Shown here piece after piece: positions 1 through 5,418 of a stretch of 6,264 bases of DNA (position 1 is the stretch's first letter; each line of letters opens with the position of its first letter). Source of the stretch: Muribaculaceae bacterium (GTDB lineage Bacteria > Bacteroidota > Bacteroidia > Bacteroidales > Muribaculaceae); the NCBI GenBank assembly GCA_902836725.1, contig CADFRV010000147.1:1-6264 (forward strand). Direction: 5' to 3'. A model generated the notes under the pieces. That model had not been told where the DNA came from, made no database searches, and saw only the letters and a list, made by a program, of their open reading frames with translations. A program made the position numbers and the translations under genes.

Positions 1-714
1 GGCATGGGCGTAAGCTGCTCGGCAGACCGCAACATCAAGGCCAAAATCAACCGCGAGGGTCTCTGGCTTGAGAAACTTGATGCCAACCCCGGAGAGCTGA
101 TCCCCGAAGAGCTCCGCAAGGAGGGTGAGGGAAATGTGGTAAAGATCGATCTCAACCGTCCCATGAGCGAGGTGCTGGCCGAACTTGACAAATTCCCCGT
201 TGCAACCCGTCTCAGCCTCAGCGGCACCATCATAGTAGGCCGCGACATCGCGCATGCCAAGATCAAGGAGCGTCTCGACGCCGGCGAGCCTATGCCCGAA
301 TACCTCAAGAACCATCCGATCTACTATGCAGGCCCCGCCAAGACACCGGCAGGCATGGCTTCCGGATCGTTCGGTCCTACAACCGCCGGACGTATGGACC
401 CCTATGTAGACCAGTTCCAGAAAGCGGGCGGCTCCATGATAATGATAGCCAAAGGCAACCGCAGCCAGCAGGTAACAGATGCATGCAAGGCCAACGGCGG
501 CTTCTATCTCGGCAGCATCGGCGGTCCCGCCGCAATTCTCGCAAAAGATTCGATCAAGAAGGTAGAGCTTCTGGAATATCCCGAGCTCGGTATGGAAGCT
601 ATCTGGAAAATCGAGGTTGAGAATTTCCCGGCCTTCATCCTTGTTGACAACAAGGGCAACGATTTCTTCAAGCAGATACAGCAGCATTGCGCCGGATGCC
701 CTGTAAACAAGTAA
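1..714 (+). CDS. fum: Class I fumarate hydratase, C-terminal part (5' truncated by window edge)
   Basis: Iron-sulfur fumarase (class I, FumA/FumB type) interconverts fumarate and malate in the cytosol; in anaerobic Bacteroidales it works in the branch leading to succinate. The frame is open to base 1, so the ATG at base 4 is internal. The 237 visible residues are the C-terminal part of a protein usually about 545 residues long; about 300 residues are missing. Visible family motifs are VSCSADRNIKAKI at residues 4-16, whose Cys6 by position should be the third [4Fe-4S] ligand (Cys318 of E. coli FumA; inferred from length), then GPAKTPAGMASGSFGPTTAG, GGSMIMIAKGNRSQQVTDAC, GGFYLGSIGGPAA and EYPELGMEAIWKIEVENFPA. 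All match the beta/C-terminal fumarase domain closely. The end carries a CxxC (HCAGC), similar to the tail of E. coli FumA. No frameshift or stop is seen. The gene is followed after 70 bp by gpmI on the same strand. Family assignment is very secure; class II fumarase is excluded by the motifs. Confidence 0.96.
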   Translation, partial: GMGVSCSADRNIKAKINREGLWLEKLDANPGELIPEELRKEGEGNVVKIDLNRPMSEVLAELDKFPVATRLSLSGTIIVGRDIAHAKIKERLDAGEPMPEYLKNHPIYYAGPAKTPAGMASGSFGPTTAGRMDPYVDQFQKAGGSMIMIAKGNRSQQVTDACKANGGFYLGSIGGPAAILAKDSIKKVELLEYPELGMEAIWKIEVENFPAFILVDNKGNDFFKQIQQHCAGCPVNK

Positions 715-716
715 TT

Positions 717-747
717 TGAATGCAACCGCGCTACATGCCGGCATTCA
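717..747 (+). terminator. Weak inverted repeat after fumarase, possible terminator
   Basis: A perfect 7-bp inverted repeat, tgaatgc (717-723) and gcattca (741-747), begins three bases after the fumarase stop codon and encloses a 17-nt loop. A competing 10-bp palindrome, atgccggcat, sits at 735-744. The bases that follow (748-762) are only mildly T-rich, without a clean T run, so this would be a weak intrinsic terminator or just a 3'-end stabilising hairpin. Fumarase and gpmI may therefore be partly co-transcribed. What is seen is the repeat; termination is inference. Confidence 0.3.
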
Positions 748-784
748 GGTTTCCGATTATTTAAAATTTGAATAAAAAATAGAT

Positions 785-2302
785 ATGCCACACAAAGCAT
801 TACTTATGATCCTTGACGGGTGGGGGATAGGCAACCACTCCAAGAGCGACGCCATCTACAGCGCCCATCCCGAATATTGGAAATATCTTATAGAGAATTA
901 CCCCCATTCCGAGCTTCAGGCTTCAGGTGAGAACGTGGGTCTGCCCGACGGCCAGATGGGCAACTCCGAGGTAGGCCACCTTAACATCGGCGCCGGCCGC
1001 GTAGTATATCAGGATCTTGTCAAGATCAACAAGGCTATCTCGAGCGGATCTATCATGGAGAATCCCGAAATCAAGAGCGCTTTCTCATATGCCAAAGAGA
1101 ACGGCAAGGCACTCCATCTGATGGGACTCACCTCCAACGGCGGCGTGCACTCATCTTTCGAGCATATTTTCGCGCTTTGCGATATTGCCAAGGCATACGG
1201 TCTTGATAAAGTGTATATCCACTGCTTCATGGACGGCCGCGACACCGATCCGCGTTCGGGCAAGGGATTCATCGAGGAACTTACCCGCCACTGCGAGAAG
1301 AGCGCCGGAGTGATAGCTTCCATCATCGGCCGTTATTACGCAATGGACCGCGACAAACGCTGGGACCGCGTGAAAATCGCCTACGACCTTCTGGTAAAAG
1401 GTGAGGGCAAACAGGCTACCGACATGGTGCAGGCCATGCAGGAAAGCTACGACGAGGATGTCACCGACGAGTTCGTAAAACCGATCAACAACTCCACTGT
1501 CGACGGCACCATCAAGCCCGACGACGCCGTGATATTCTTCAACTACCGCAACGACCGCGCGAAAGAACTGACAGTGGTGCTGACACAGCACGACATGCCT
1601 GAGGAGGGTATGACCACCATTCCCGGCCTGCAGTATTACTGCATGACACCCTACGACGCGTCGTTTACCGGTGTGCATATCCTTTTCCCGAAAGAGAATG
1701 TGCAGAACACCATCGGCGAATACCTTTCAAAAGAGCACAAGAGCCAGCTCCATATCGCCGAGACCGAGAAGTATGCCCATGTGACATTCTTCTTCAACGG
1801 CGGACGCGAAGCCGCTTTCGAAGGGGAGGACCGCATACTGGTGCCTTCGCCCAAAGTGGCTACCTACGACCTCAAGCCTGAGATGAGCGCCTACGAGGTG
1901 AAAGATAAACTTGTGGAGGCGATCAACAGCGAGAAGTATGACTTTATCGTGGTGAATTTCGCCAATGGCGACATGGTAGGACACACCGGCGTATATGAGG
2001 CTATCGAGAAAGCCGTGAAAGCGGTTGACGACTGCGTGAAAGCTACAGTGGAGGCAGCCAAAGCCAACGGTTACGAAACCATCATCATTGCCGACCACGG
2101 CAATGCCGACAATGCCATCAATGCCGACGGCACACCCAACACGGCACACTCCCTCAATCCTGTGCCCTGTGTCTATGTGACAGAGAACAAGAACGCTACA
2201 GTAGAGAACGGCATTCTGGCCGACGTGGCACCCACTATTCTCCATATCATGGGCATAGCACAGCCTGCCGAGATGACCGGTCACAATCTTGTGAAGCCGT
2301 AA
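785..2302 (+). CDS. gpmI: 2,3-bisphosphoglycerate-independent phosphoglycerate mutase
   Basis: Interconverts 3-phosphoglycerate and 2-phosphoglycerate in glycolysis and gluconeogenesis, through a phosphoserine intermediate and two metal ions (normally Mn2+). The protein is 505 residues, the usual family length, with both the phosphatase (alkaline-phosphatase-like) and phosphotransferase domains. Visible catalytic elements are MILDGWGIG with metal ligand Asp11, GQMGNSEVGH with nucleophile Ser61, the substrate-site motifs GGVHSS and DGRDTDPRSG, GRYYAMDRDKRWDR, FFNYRNDRA, NGDMVGHTG with Asp396 and His400, and ADHGNAD with Asp437, His438 and then His455 in NTAHS. Spacing matches the characterised Bacillus enzyme with a seven-residue offset in the C-terminal half. 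The ATG at 785 gives the standard family N-terminus and is preceded by an A-rich stretch (771-784) with no Shine-Dalgarno motif, typical of Bacteroidota. No convincing promoter is visible in the 70 bp upstream (763-770 is one base off TAnnTTTG and has no partner box), so read-through from fumarase is possible. Confidence 0.98.
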   Translation: MPHKALLMILDGWGIGNHSKSDAIYSAHPEYWKYLIENYPHSELQASGENVGLPDGQMGNSEVGHLNIGAGRVVYQDLVKINKAISSGSIMENPEIKSAFSYAKENGKALHLMGLTSNGGVHSSFEHIFALCDIAKAYGLDKVYIHCFMDGRDTDPRSGKGFIEELTRHCEKSAGVIASIIGRYYAMDRDKRWDRVKIAYDLLVKGEGKQATDMVQAMQESYDEDVTDEFVKPINNSTVDGTIKPDDAVIFFNYRNDRAKELTVVLTQHDMPEEGMTTIPGLQYYCMTPYDASFTGVHILFPKENVQNTIGEYLSKEHKSQLHIAETEKYAHVTFFFNGGREAAFEGEDRILVPSPKVATYDLKPEMSAYEVKDKLVEAINSEKYDFIVVNFANGDMVGHTGVYEAIEKAVKAVDDCVKATVEAAKANGYETIIIADHGNADNAINADGTPNTAHSLNPVPCVYVTENKNATVENGILADVAPTILHIMGIAQPAEMTGHNLVKP

Positions 2303-2330
2303 TTAGTTCCGGCACGTGATTAAAGAAAAG

Positions 2331-2378
2331 TTTCCATCGACCGGAATCTATATGCCGGTCGATGGAAATCTCGTTTTT
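2331..2378 (+). terminator. Strong intrinsic terminator after gpmI
   Basis: A perfect 14-bp inverted repeat pairs 2331-2344 with 2355-2368 around a 10-nt loop (2345-2354), followed by tctcg and then TTTTT at 2374-2378. It starts 28 bp after the gpmI stop codon. An A-rich run (2321-2329) precedes the stem, so on the complementary strand the hairpin is also followed by a T-rich stretch and could act in both directions. It separates gpmI from the next gene. Confidence 0.9.
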
Positions 2379-2416
2379 ATAATAAGTGGCATTAAAATAA
2401 TCTCAACCGATTGCTT

Positions 2417-2836
2417 ATGGAAAAGGTATATAAATCGAAAGTTGCCAAATGGTATCTGTGGACCTGCATCGGGTGTGCGGCCGCATTTGCCGGTACTTTG
2501 TTCCTGTGTTACCAGTCTACGTGGGTGCTGCTTATTGATGTGATTTTTATGGGTGTGGGTGTCGCCTTGATGTTTGATATGCTGTTTCATACAGACTATA
2601 CCATCAAGGGAGACAGGTTATATATACGATGCGGAGTATTGTTTCATATGACGTTGCCGATAAGCAAAATAAGTGAAATAACCCGTAAATCCACAATATT
2701 GTCATCGCCGGCTCTCTCCGCAAAGCGGATAGGCATAAGATACGGGCTTAAAAACTGGGTCTATATTTCACCTAAAGACCAGGAAAGTTTTATATCAGAT
2801 ATAAGGGCAATAAATCCTGAAATCGTTCTGAACTGA
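2417..2836 (+). CDS. Small membrane protein with bacterial PH-like (bPH_4-type) domain
   Basis: Predicted 139-residue protein of unknown function. Residues about 12-32 and 36-57 are hydrophobic and look like two membrane helices with a short turn between them. Residues about 60-136 resemble the bacterial PH-like domain family (Pfam bPH_4): YTIKGDRLYIRCG, then the hallmark LPISKISEITRKS, SSPALSAKRIGIRY, and the closing ISPKDQESFISDIRAINPEI. In this family the soluble domain is expected on the cytoplasmic face; ligands are mostly unknown. The ATG at 2417 is preferred over an in-frame TTG at 2411, which adds only two residues. There is no Shine-Dalgarno motif. The gene lies between the gpmI terminator and a promoter region, so it seems monocistronic. 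A tataat string at 2378-2383 lies just after the terminator, but no Bacteroidota-type promoter is visible. Its sequence is noticeably richer in A/T than the neighbouring genes. Domain family is likely; the biological role is not known. Confidence 0.85.
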   Translation: MEKVYKSKVAKWYLWTCIGCAAAFAGTLFLCYQSTWVLLIDVIFMGVGVALMFDMLFHTDYTIKGDRLYIRCGVLFHMTLPISKISEITRKSTILSSPALSAKRIGIRYGLKNWVYISPKDQESFISDIRAINPEIVLN

Positions 2837-2862
2837 AAATCCGCCGCAATGCAAGTATCCGT

Positions 2863-3024
2863 ATGAAGTGCCGGGTGCCGGAGATCGTTGTCAATTCTGG
2901 CGGATATGTCCATTCACAAGCTGTCTGCGATAAAAACATCGTGACAGCTAACGGCTTTGCAATCCTTGAATTTGCAAAAGAACGTCTTTTCTTCGTACCT
3001 TTGTTATTAATTAAACAGAGATGA
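2863..3024 (+). pseudogene. Probable decayed C-terminal remnant of a DJ-1/PfpI family protein
   Basis: An open frame (no stop from 2821 to the TGA at 3022-3024) contains a stretch strongly reminiscent of the C-terminal end of DJ-1/PfpI (type 1 glutamine amidotransferase-like) proteins: GGYVHSQAVCDKNIVTANG at about 2899-2955, followed by FAILEFAKE (2956-2982). Intact members end with a pattern such as a Tyr-Val, then V-x-D-x-N-(I/L)-(I/V)-TA-x-G, then LEFA-(K/M)-E and a final helix. The remainder of the protein, including the catalytic Cys nucleophile elbow, is absent, because the intact PH-domain gene ends at 2836. After FAKE the sequence loses resemblance and runs into the promoter and leader of the next gene. 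There is no start signal of its own. I read it as a gene remnant of about 40-50 codons. The alternative is a chance match or an expressed 53-codon peptide starting at 2863. Seen: the residues. Known: the family pattern from memory. Inferred: decay. Confidence 0.55.
2971..3003 (+). promoter_or_regulatory. Bacteroidota-type promoter for the YIP1-like/smpB unit
   Basis: TTTG at 2971-2974 (-33 box) and TACCTTTG at 2996-3003 (-7 box) are separated by 21 bp, matching the Bacteroidota primary sigma factor consensus TTTG, 19-21 bp, TAnnTTTG at every fixed position. Transcription should start near 3009-3012, giving a short A/T-rich leader of about 17-20 nt before the ATG at 3028, with no Shine-Dalgarno motif. 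The -33 box lies inside the DJ-1/PfpI-like coding remnant. Confidence 0.8.
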
Positions 3025-3027
3025 CAG

Positions 3028-3633
3028 ATGAACGAAATATTGAGTTTTATGCGCAACATGCTCCAGCTTGTCTTCGCTCCTGCCCGTGGGTGGGAGGATC
3101 TTGAAGAGTCGGAGCGGGGATTGTCAGCCTCCGCACAGGAGCGGGCGGCCCAGAGGCTTTATTACCGTTGTTTCCTTCCGGTATCGGCCATCTGTGCCCT
3201 TTCCTGCTTCGTGCGCCTGCTTTACGGTGATGCGGGCGGATGGCTCGGATGCCTGCAGCTGTCGATAGTGACTTTCGTATCGCTCTTTCTTTCGGCGCAG
3301 GTGGCCCGCTGGGCTATGGCGATGACTATGCCGCGGCTTGTGTCCGACGATCCGCGTGAGCCGTCGGATGCGGAATGGCCCAAGTCGCGCGGCCTTGAGA
3401 TGATATGCTACAGCCTTACTTTCATGGCTCTTGTATTTCTGCTCGCCAATGTGGTGAAAGTGAAGATAACGCTTATCGAGTTCCTTCCGTTTTATGTGAT
3501 TTTCATAATATGGAAAGGGTGGAGATATGTAGGTGTCAAGGAGCGTAATGTGGGGCTGTTCATGATTATGGAGACGGCAGCCATAGTGGGCAGTGTGTAT
3601 CTGTGGTCTTTTTTTCTGAATGTAGTGATTTGA
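3028..3633 (+). CDS. YIP1-like multi-pass inner membrane protein
   Basis: Predicted 201-residue integral membrane protein. The N-terminal signature MLQLVFAPARGWEDLEESE (residues 11-29) resembles the amphipathic 'P-x-x-x-W' start of YIP1-domain proteins. A soluble segment rich in Glu, Ala, Gln and Arg follows, and then about five hydrophobic helices at residues 48-67, 72-98, 124-143, 147-165 and 177-199. The loop at about 102-122 is polar (SDDPREPSDAEWPKSRG). No catalytic motif is visible and the function is unknown; bacterial YIP1-like proteins are annotated only by topology. The ATG at 3028 lies about 18 nt downstream of the predicted transcription start. An ATG seven bases earlier (3021) is in another frame that stops after 27 codons. 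The gene is the first of a unit with smpB, 4 bp apart, so co-transcription and possibly translational coupling are expected. YIP1 membership is moderately supported; membrane protein status is strong. Confidence 0.85.
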   Translation: MNEILSFMRNMLQLVFAPARGWEDLEESERGLSASAQERAAQRLYYRCFLPVSAICALSCFVRLLYGDAGGWLGCLQLSIVTFVSLFLSAQVARWAMAMTMPRLVSDDPREPSDAEWPKSRGLEMICYSLTFMALVFLLANVVKVKITLIEFLPFYVIFIIWKGWRYVGVKERNVGLFMIMETAAIVGSVYLWSFFLNVVI

Positions 3634-3637
3634 GAAT

Positions 3638-4102
3638 ATGGAGAAGAAAATGAAATTCAAGGAGGTGAATATCAAAAACCGCCGTGCCACTTTCGATTAC
3701 GCGATAGGTGACACTTTCACTGCGGGACTTGTGCTCACCGGCACTGAGATAAAATCCATACGACAGGGGAAAGCATCCCTTGCCGATACTTTCTGCTATG
3801 TGAACAACGGGGAGGTATGGGTGAAAAACATGTATATCGCCGAGTATTTCTACGGGACATATAATAACCATACCGAACGGCGCGACCGCAAGCTGCTCCT
3901 TAACCGCAAGGAGATAGAGAAACTTGGGAAGAACGGCAAGGAAGCCGGCTTCTCTATCATACCTCTGCGCCTTTTCATCAATGACCGCGGTTATGCCAAG
4001 CTCGTGATAGGGATAGCACGTGGCAAGAAGGAATATGACAAGCGACAGAGCCTGCGCGAGCGCGATGACAAGCTCTCAATGGCGCGTGCGATGATGAAGT
4101 GA
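3638..4102 (+). CDS. smpB: SsrA (tmRNA)-binding protein SmpB
   Basis: SmpB binds the tRNA-like domain of tmRNA and delivers it with EF-Tu to ribosomes stalled on broken mRNA, allowing tagging of the nascent peptide and ribosome recycling. The 154-residue protein has the normal family length. Motifs visible in order are VNIKNRRATFDY (residues 10-21), AGLVLTGTEIKSIRQGKASL (29-48, the most conserved tmRNA-binding strand-loop), KNMYIAEY, the RRDRKLLLNRKEIEKL segment, and the C-terminal tail GIARGKKEYDKRQSLRERDD. That basic tail folds into the empty mRNA channel. The ATG at 3638 is chosen because it sits 4 bp after the upstream stop; an in-frame ATG at 3650 (Met5) is an alternative that keeps the whole conserved core. 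Codons 8-10 happen to contain a perfect Shine-Dalgarno-like string. The 3' end converges with the methyltransferase gene with 4 bp between stop codons. Identification is secure. Confidence 0.98.
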   Translation: MEKKMKFKEVNIKNRRATFDYAIGDTFTAGLVLTGTEIKSIRQGKASLADTFCYVNNGEVWVKNMYIAEYFYGTYNNHTERRDRKLLLNRKEIEKLGKNGKEAGFSIIPLRLFINDRGYAKLVIGIARGKKEYDKRQSLRERDDKLSMARAMMK

Positions 4103-4106
4103 AAAC

Positions 4107-5303
4107 TTATTTACGGACTACGATCAGGAGGCGCGAGCCTTCATAAGCGGTGACGCCTATTATGCGGGTGTCACCGCCTGATTTTATGGAGAGGCGGCGG
4201 GTGAGTTCCGGAGCCGTCAGCGAAAAATTTCTCACAGCGACGTCGGCCTGCATCTTTCTTTTCGAGAGATTCTTTATGACGGATGAGGAGAAGGGGATCA
4301 CCTCGGTGATCTTATGCCATTTGCCCGGCAGGTTTTCATTTGCCGATTCGGAAAAATACACATGTGTGTTGGGGTGCAGCTTCGTAAGCCCGAATTTCTC
4401 GCCCAGGAGCGAAAAGGGGGCACCCTTCATAGCTGCGGGGGATGGCTCGAAAAGCATGCCGCCGGGTTGCGGTATGCCGTAGCGCGGTGTGGCATTCCGT
4501 TCCTCCTCCCGGGTGAATGTAAGGGGAGCGGTGCCGTAGGAACGGATGATGACCGGCACGTCTCTGCTGTCAGGCGCGGCGGATGTGAAATCCATTACGG
4601 CGAGCAGTTCCCGGCATTCGCCGTTTTCGTCAACTATATGCAGTTCGCTGCAAGGCAGATCGGCGAGGGTGCCGCTCACATCGAGCATCGGCGAGAGTTT
4701 CACCATCACCTTGCGGGCTTTGCTTCTGAGCATCGGCAGGAGAGCGCCTACATCGGGCATGCAGTCGTGGATGTTATACAGACGTTTGCCGTCGGTGCCG
4801 CGTCGGGCGGGATCGATGAATATCAGATCGAATTGCTCCCCGCATTTCTCAAGCCATGCCACAGAATCGCCGGTTATGACCGTTACATTAGCCATGTCCT
4901 GAAAATTATATGCCGCAGCTTCGGCGAGCATCGGCTGCATTTCCACTGCTATGGAGCCGCATTTTGTGCCCAATGCAGTGGCGATCGCCCTGAAGTCGAT
5001 ACCCAGACCGCATGTCATGTCGAGAAATTTTTCTGCGTTTCCCGCTATCCTGCGGGCTATATCGGCATGGAGGGCGGCCACAGCCCCGGAGGACGCCTGC
5101 TCGACACTCAGGGGAGCCGCCATAAGCCTTGGCTGCATGTCGCCGAACTTACGGCCGCATTTATGCAGCGACTCTATATGGTTTATCGCCAGCGGCATCC
5201 ATGGCTCACCGGAATTATGATAGCGGAACCGCAGGGTGTCACTCTTTTCGTCCTTATGTTTCGCGATAAAATCGAACAGTTCAGGGGTAATGGTTTCCGA
5301 CAT
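4107..5303 (-). CDS. Class I SAM-dependent methyltransferase with C-terminal THUMP-like domain
   Basis: Predicted 398-residue cytosolic methyltransferase, probably RNA-directed. Residues about 1-90 form an N-terminal helical region ending in the LSVEQASSGAVAALHA segment that precedes the catalytic domain in this family. The Rossmann core has motif I FLDMTCGLGID (93-103), the acidic Glu121 of motif II, TGDS (144-147), the motif IV-like catalytic loop FIDPARR (162-168) and KLSPMLD (202-208). A middle segment at about 250-325 (IIRSYGTAP, YGIPQPGGMLFEPSPA) fits the ferredoxin-like domain seen in the Porphyromonas PG_1098-type proteins. Residues about 328-396 match the THUMP-like C-terminal domain (ADVAVRNFSLTAPELTRRL, GGDTRIIGVTAYEGSRLLI). 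THUMP-type domains usually contact RNA, so an rRNA or tRNA substrate is plausible, but the target base is unknown. The gene lies 115 bp downstream of pgk on the same strand; its start is preceded by no Shine-Dalgarno motif. It ends 4 bp from the smpB stop codon on the opposite strand. Confidence 0.92.
   Translation of the reverse strand: MSETITPELFDFIAKHKDEKSDTLRFRYHNSGEPWMPLAINHIESLHKCGRKFGDMQPRLMAAPLSVEQASSGAVAALHADIARRIAGNAEKFLDMTCGLGIDFRAIATALGTKCGSIAVEMQPMLAEAAAYNFQDMANVTVITGDSVAWLEKCGEQFDLIFIDPARRGTDGKRLYNIHDCMPDVGALLPMLRSKARKVMVKLSPMLDVSGTLADLPCSELHIVDENGECRELLAVMDFTSAAPDSRDVPVIIRSYGTAPLTFTREEERNATPRYGIPQPGGMLFEPSPAAMKGAPFSLLGEKFGLTKLHPNTHVYFSESANENLPGKWHKITEVIPFSSSVIKNLSKRKMQADVAVRNFSLTAPELTRRLSIKSGGDTRIIGVTAYEGSRLLIVVRK
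4147..4177 (+). terminator. Hairpin inside the methyltransferase 3' end, candidate smpB terminator
   Basis: gcggtgac (4147-4154) and gtcaccgc (4170-4177) form a perfect 8-bp stem. It can be extended inward by four more pairs, two of them G-U (4155-4158 with 4166-4169), leaving a 7-nt loop. It begins 44 bp after the smpB stop codon and is followed on the + strand by a modest T run (4182-4185, attttat). It lies within the last 25 codons of the opposite-strand methyltransferase gene. The stem is seen directly; its role as the smpB terminator is inferred from the lack of any other place for one. Confidence 0.4.
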
Positions 5304-5324
5304 GCTTCTGTTGCAATCAATAAG

Positions 5325-5368
5325 ACAGGACGCAGCAACCGGATATGGCTCCGGATGTCGCGTCCTGT
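5325..5368 (-). terminator. Nested hairpin between pgk and the methyltransferase gene, probable pgk terminator
   Basis: An outer perfect 9-bp stem pairs acaggacgc (5325-5333) with gcgtcctgt (5360-5368). An inner perfect 5-bp stem pairs ccgga (5339-5343) with tccgg (5350-5354), with a 6-nt loop, separated from the outer stem by a symmetric 5x5 internal loop. On the minus strand, the direction of pgk transcription, the structure is followed by cttattgattg, a mildly T-rich stretch. It lies 50 bp past the pgk stop codon and 21 bp before the methyltransferase start codon. It could terminate pgk transcripts, or it could sit in the methyltransferase leader and limit read-through. The pairing is seen; the function is inferred. 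Confidence 0.45.
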
Positions 5369-5389
5369 GTGGTTGTCAATGCTGACGGA

Positions 5390-5403
5390 GCGTCTGCAGA
5401 CGC
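5390..5403. repeat. 14-bp perfect palindrome downstream of pgk
   Basis: The 14 bases gcgtctgcagacgc are exactly self-complementary and lie 15 bp past the pgk stop codon. With no loop spacing the sequence cannot form a normal RNA hairpin at full length. It could be a dimeric protein-binding site, or part of a larger imperfect fold that includes tgac (5383-5386) and gtca (5407-5410), which flank it. No function is assigned. Confidence 0.6.
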
Positions 5404-5418
5404 GCTGTCAAGTAGGGA

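Noticed and set aside
763..770. aaaatttg as a -7 box for gpmI
   Set aside because: It differs from TAnnTTTG at the first base, and no TTTG is present 19-21 bp upstream.
717..784. Possible riboswitch or small RNA between fumarase and gpmI
   Set aside because: Only 70 bp with one 7-bp inverted repeat and an A-rich leader; no recognisable aptamer motif.
1727..2284. Minus strand open frame of 185 codons (and another at 1151-1678) opposite gpmI
   Set aside because: Both lie wholly within gpmI, whose catalytic motifs are intact. Their translations show no family features and no promoter or leader.
2316..2590. Short open frames on both strands across the gpmI terminator (2316-2543 + and 2348-2590 -)
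   Set aside because: They cross the terminator hairpin and overlap the PH-domain gene in other frames. Their similar FPSTGI segments arise only from the inverted repeat being read on the two strands.
2868..2881. Tandem 7-bp repeat gtgccgg-gtgccgg
   Set aside because: Two copies only, within the gene remnant; too short to interpret.
3021..3104. Possible 27-codon upstream open frame starting at the ATG seven bases before the YIP1-like gene
   Set aside because: It overlaps the real gene in another frame, shows no conserved residues and is most simply chance in the atgacagatg string.
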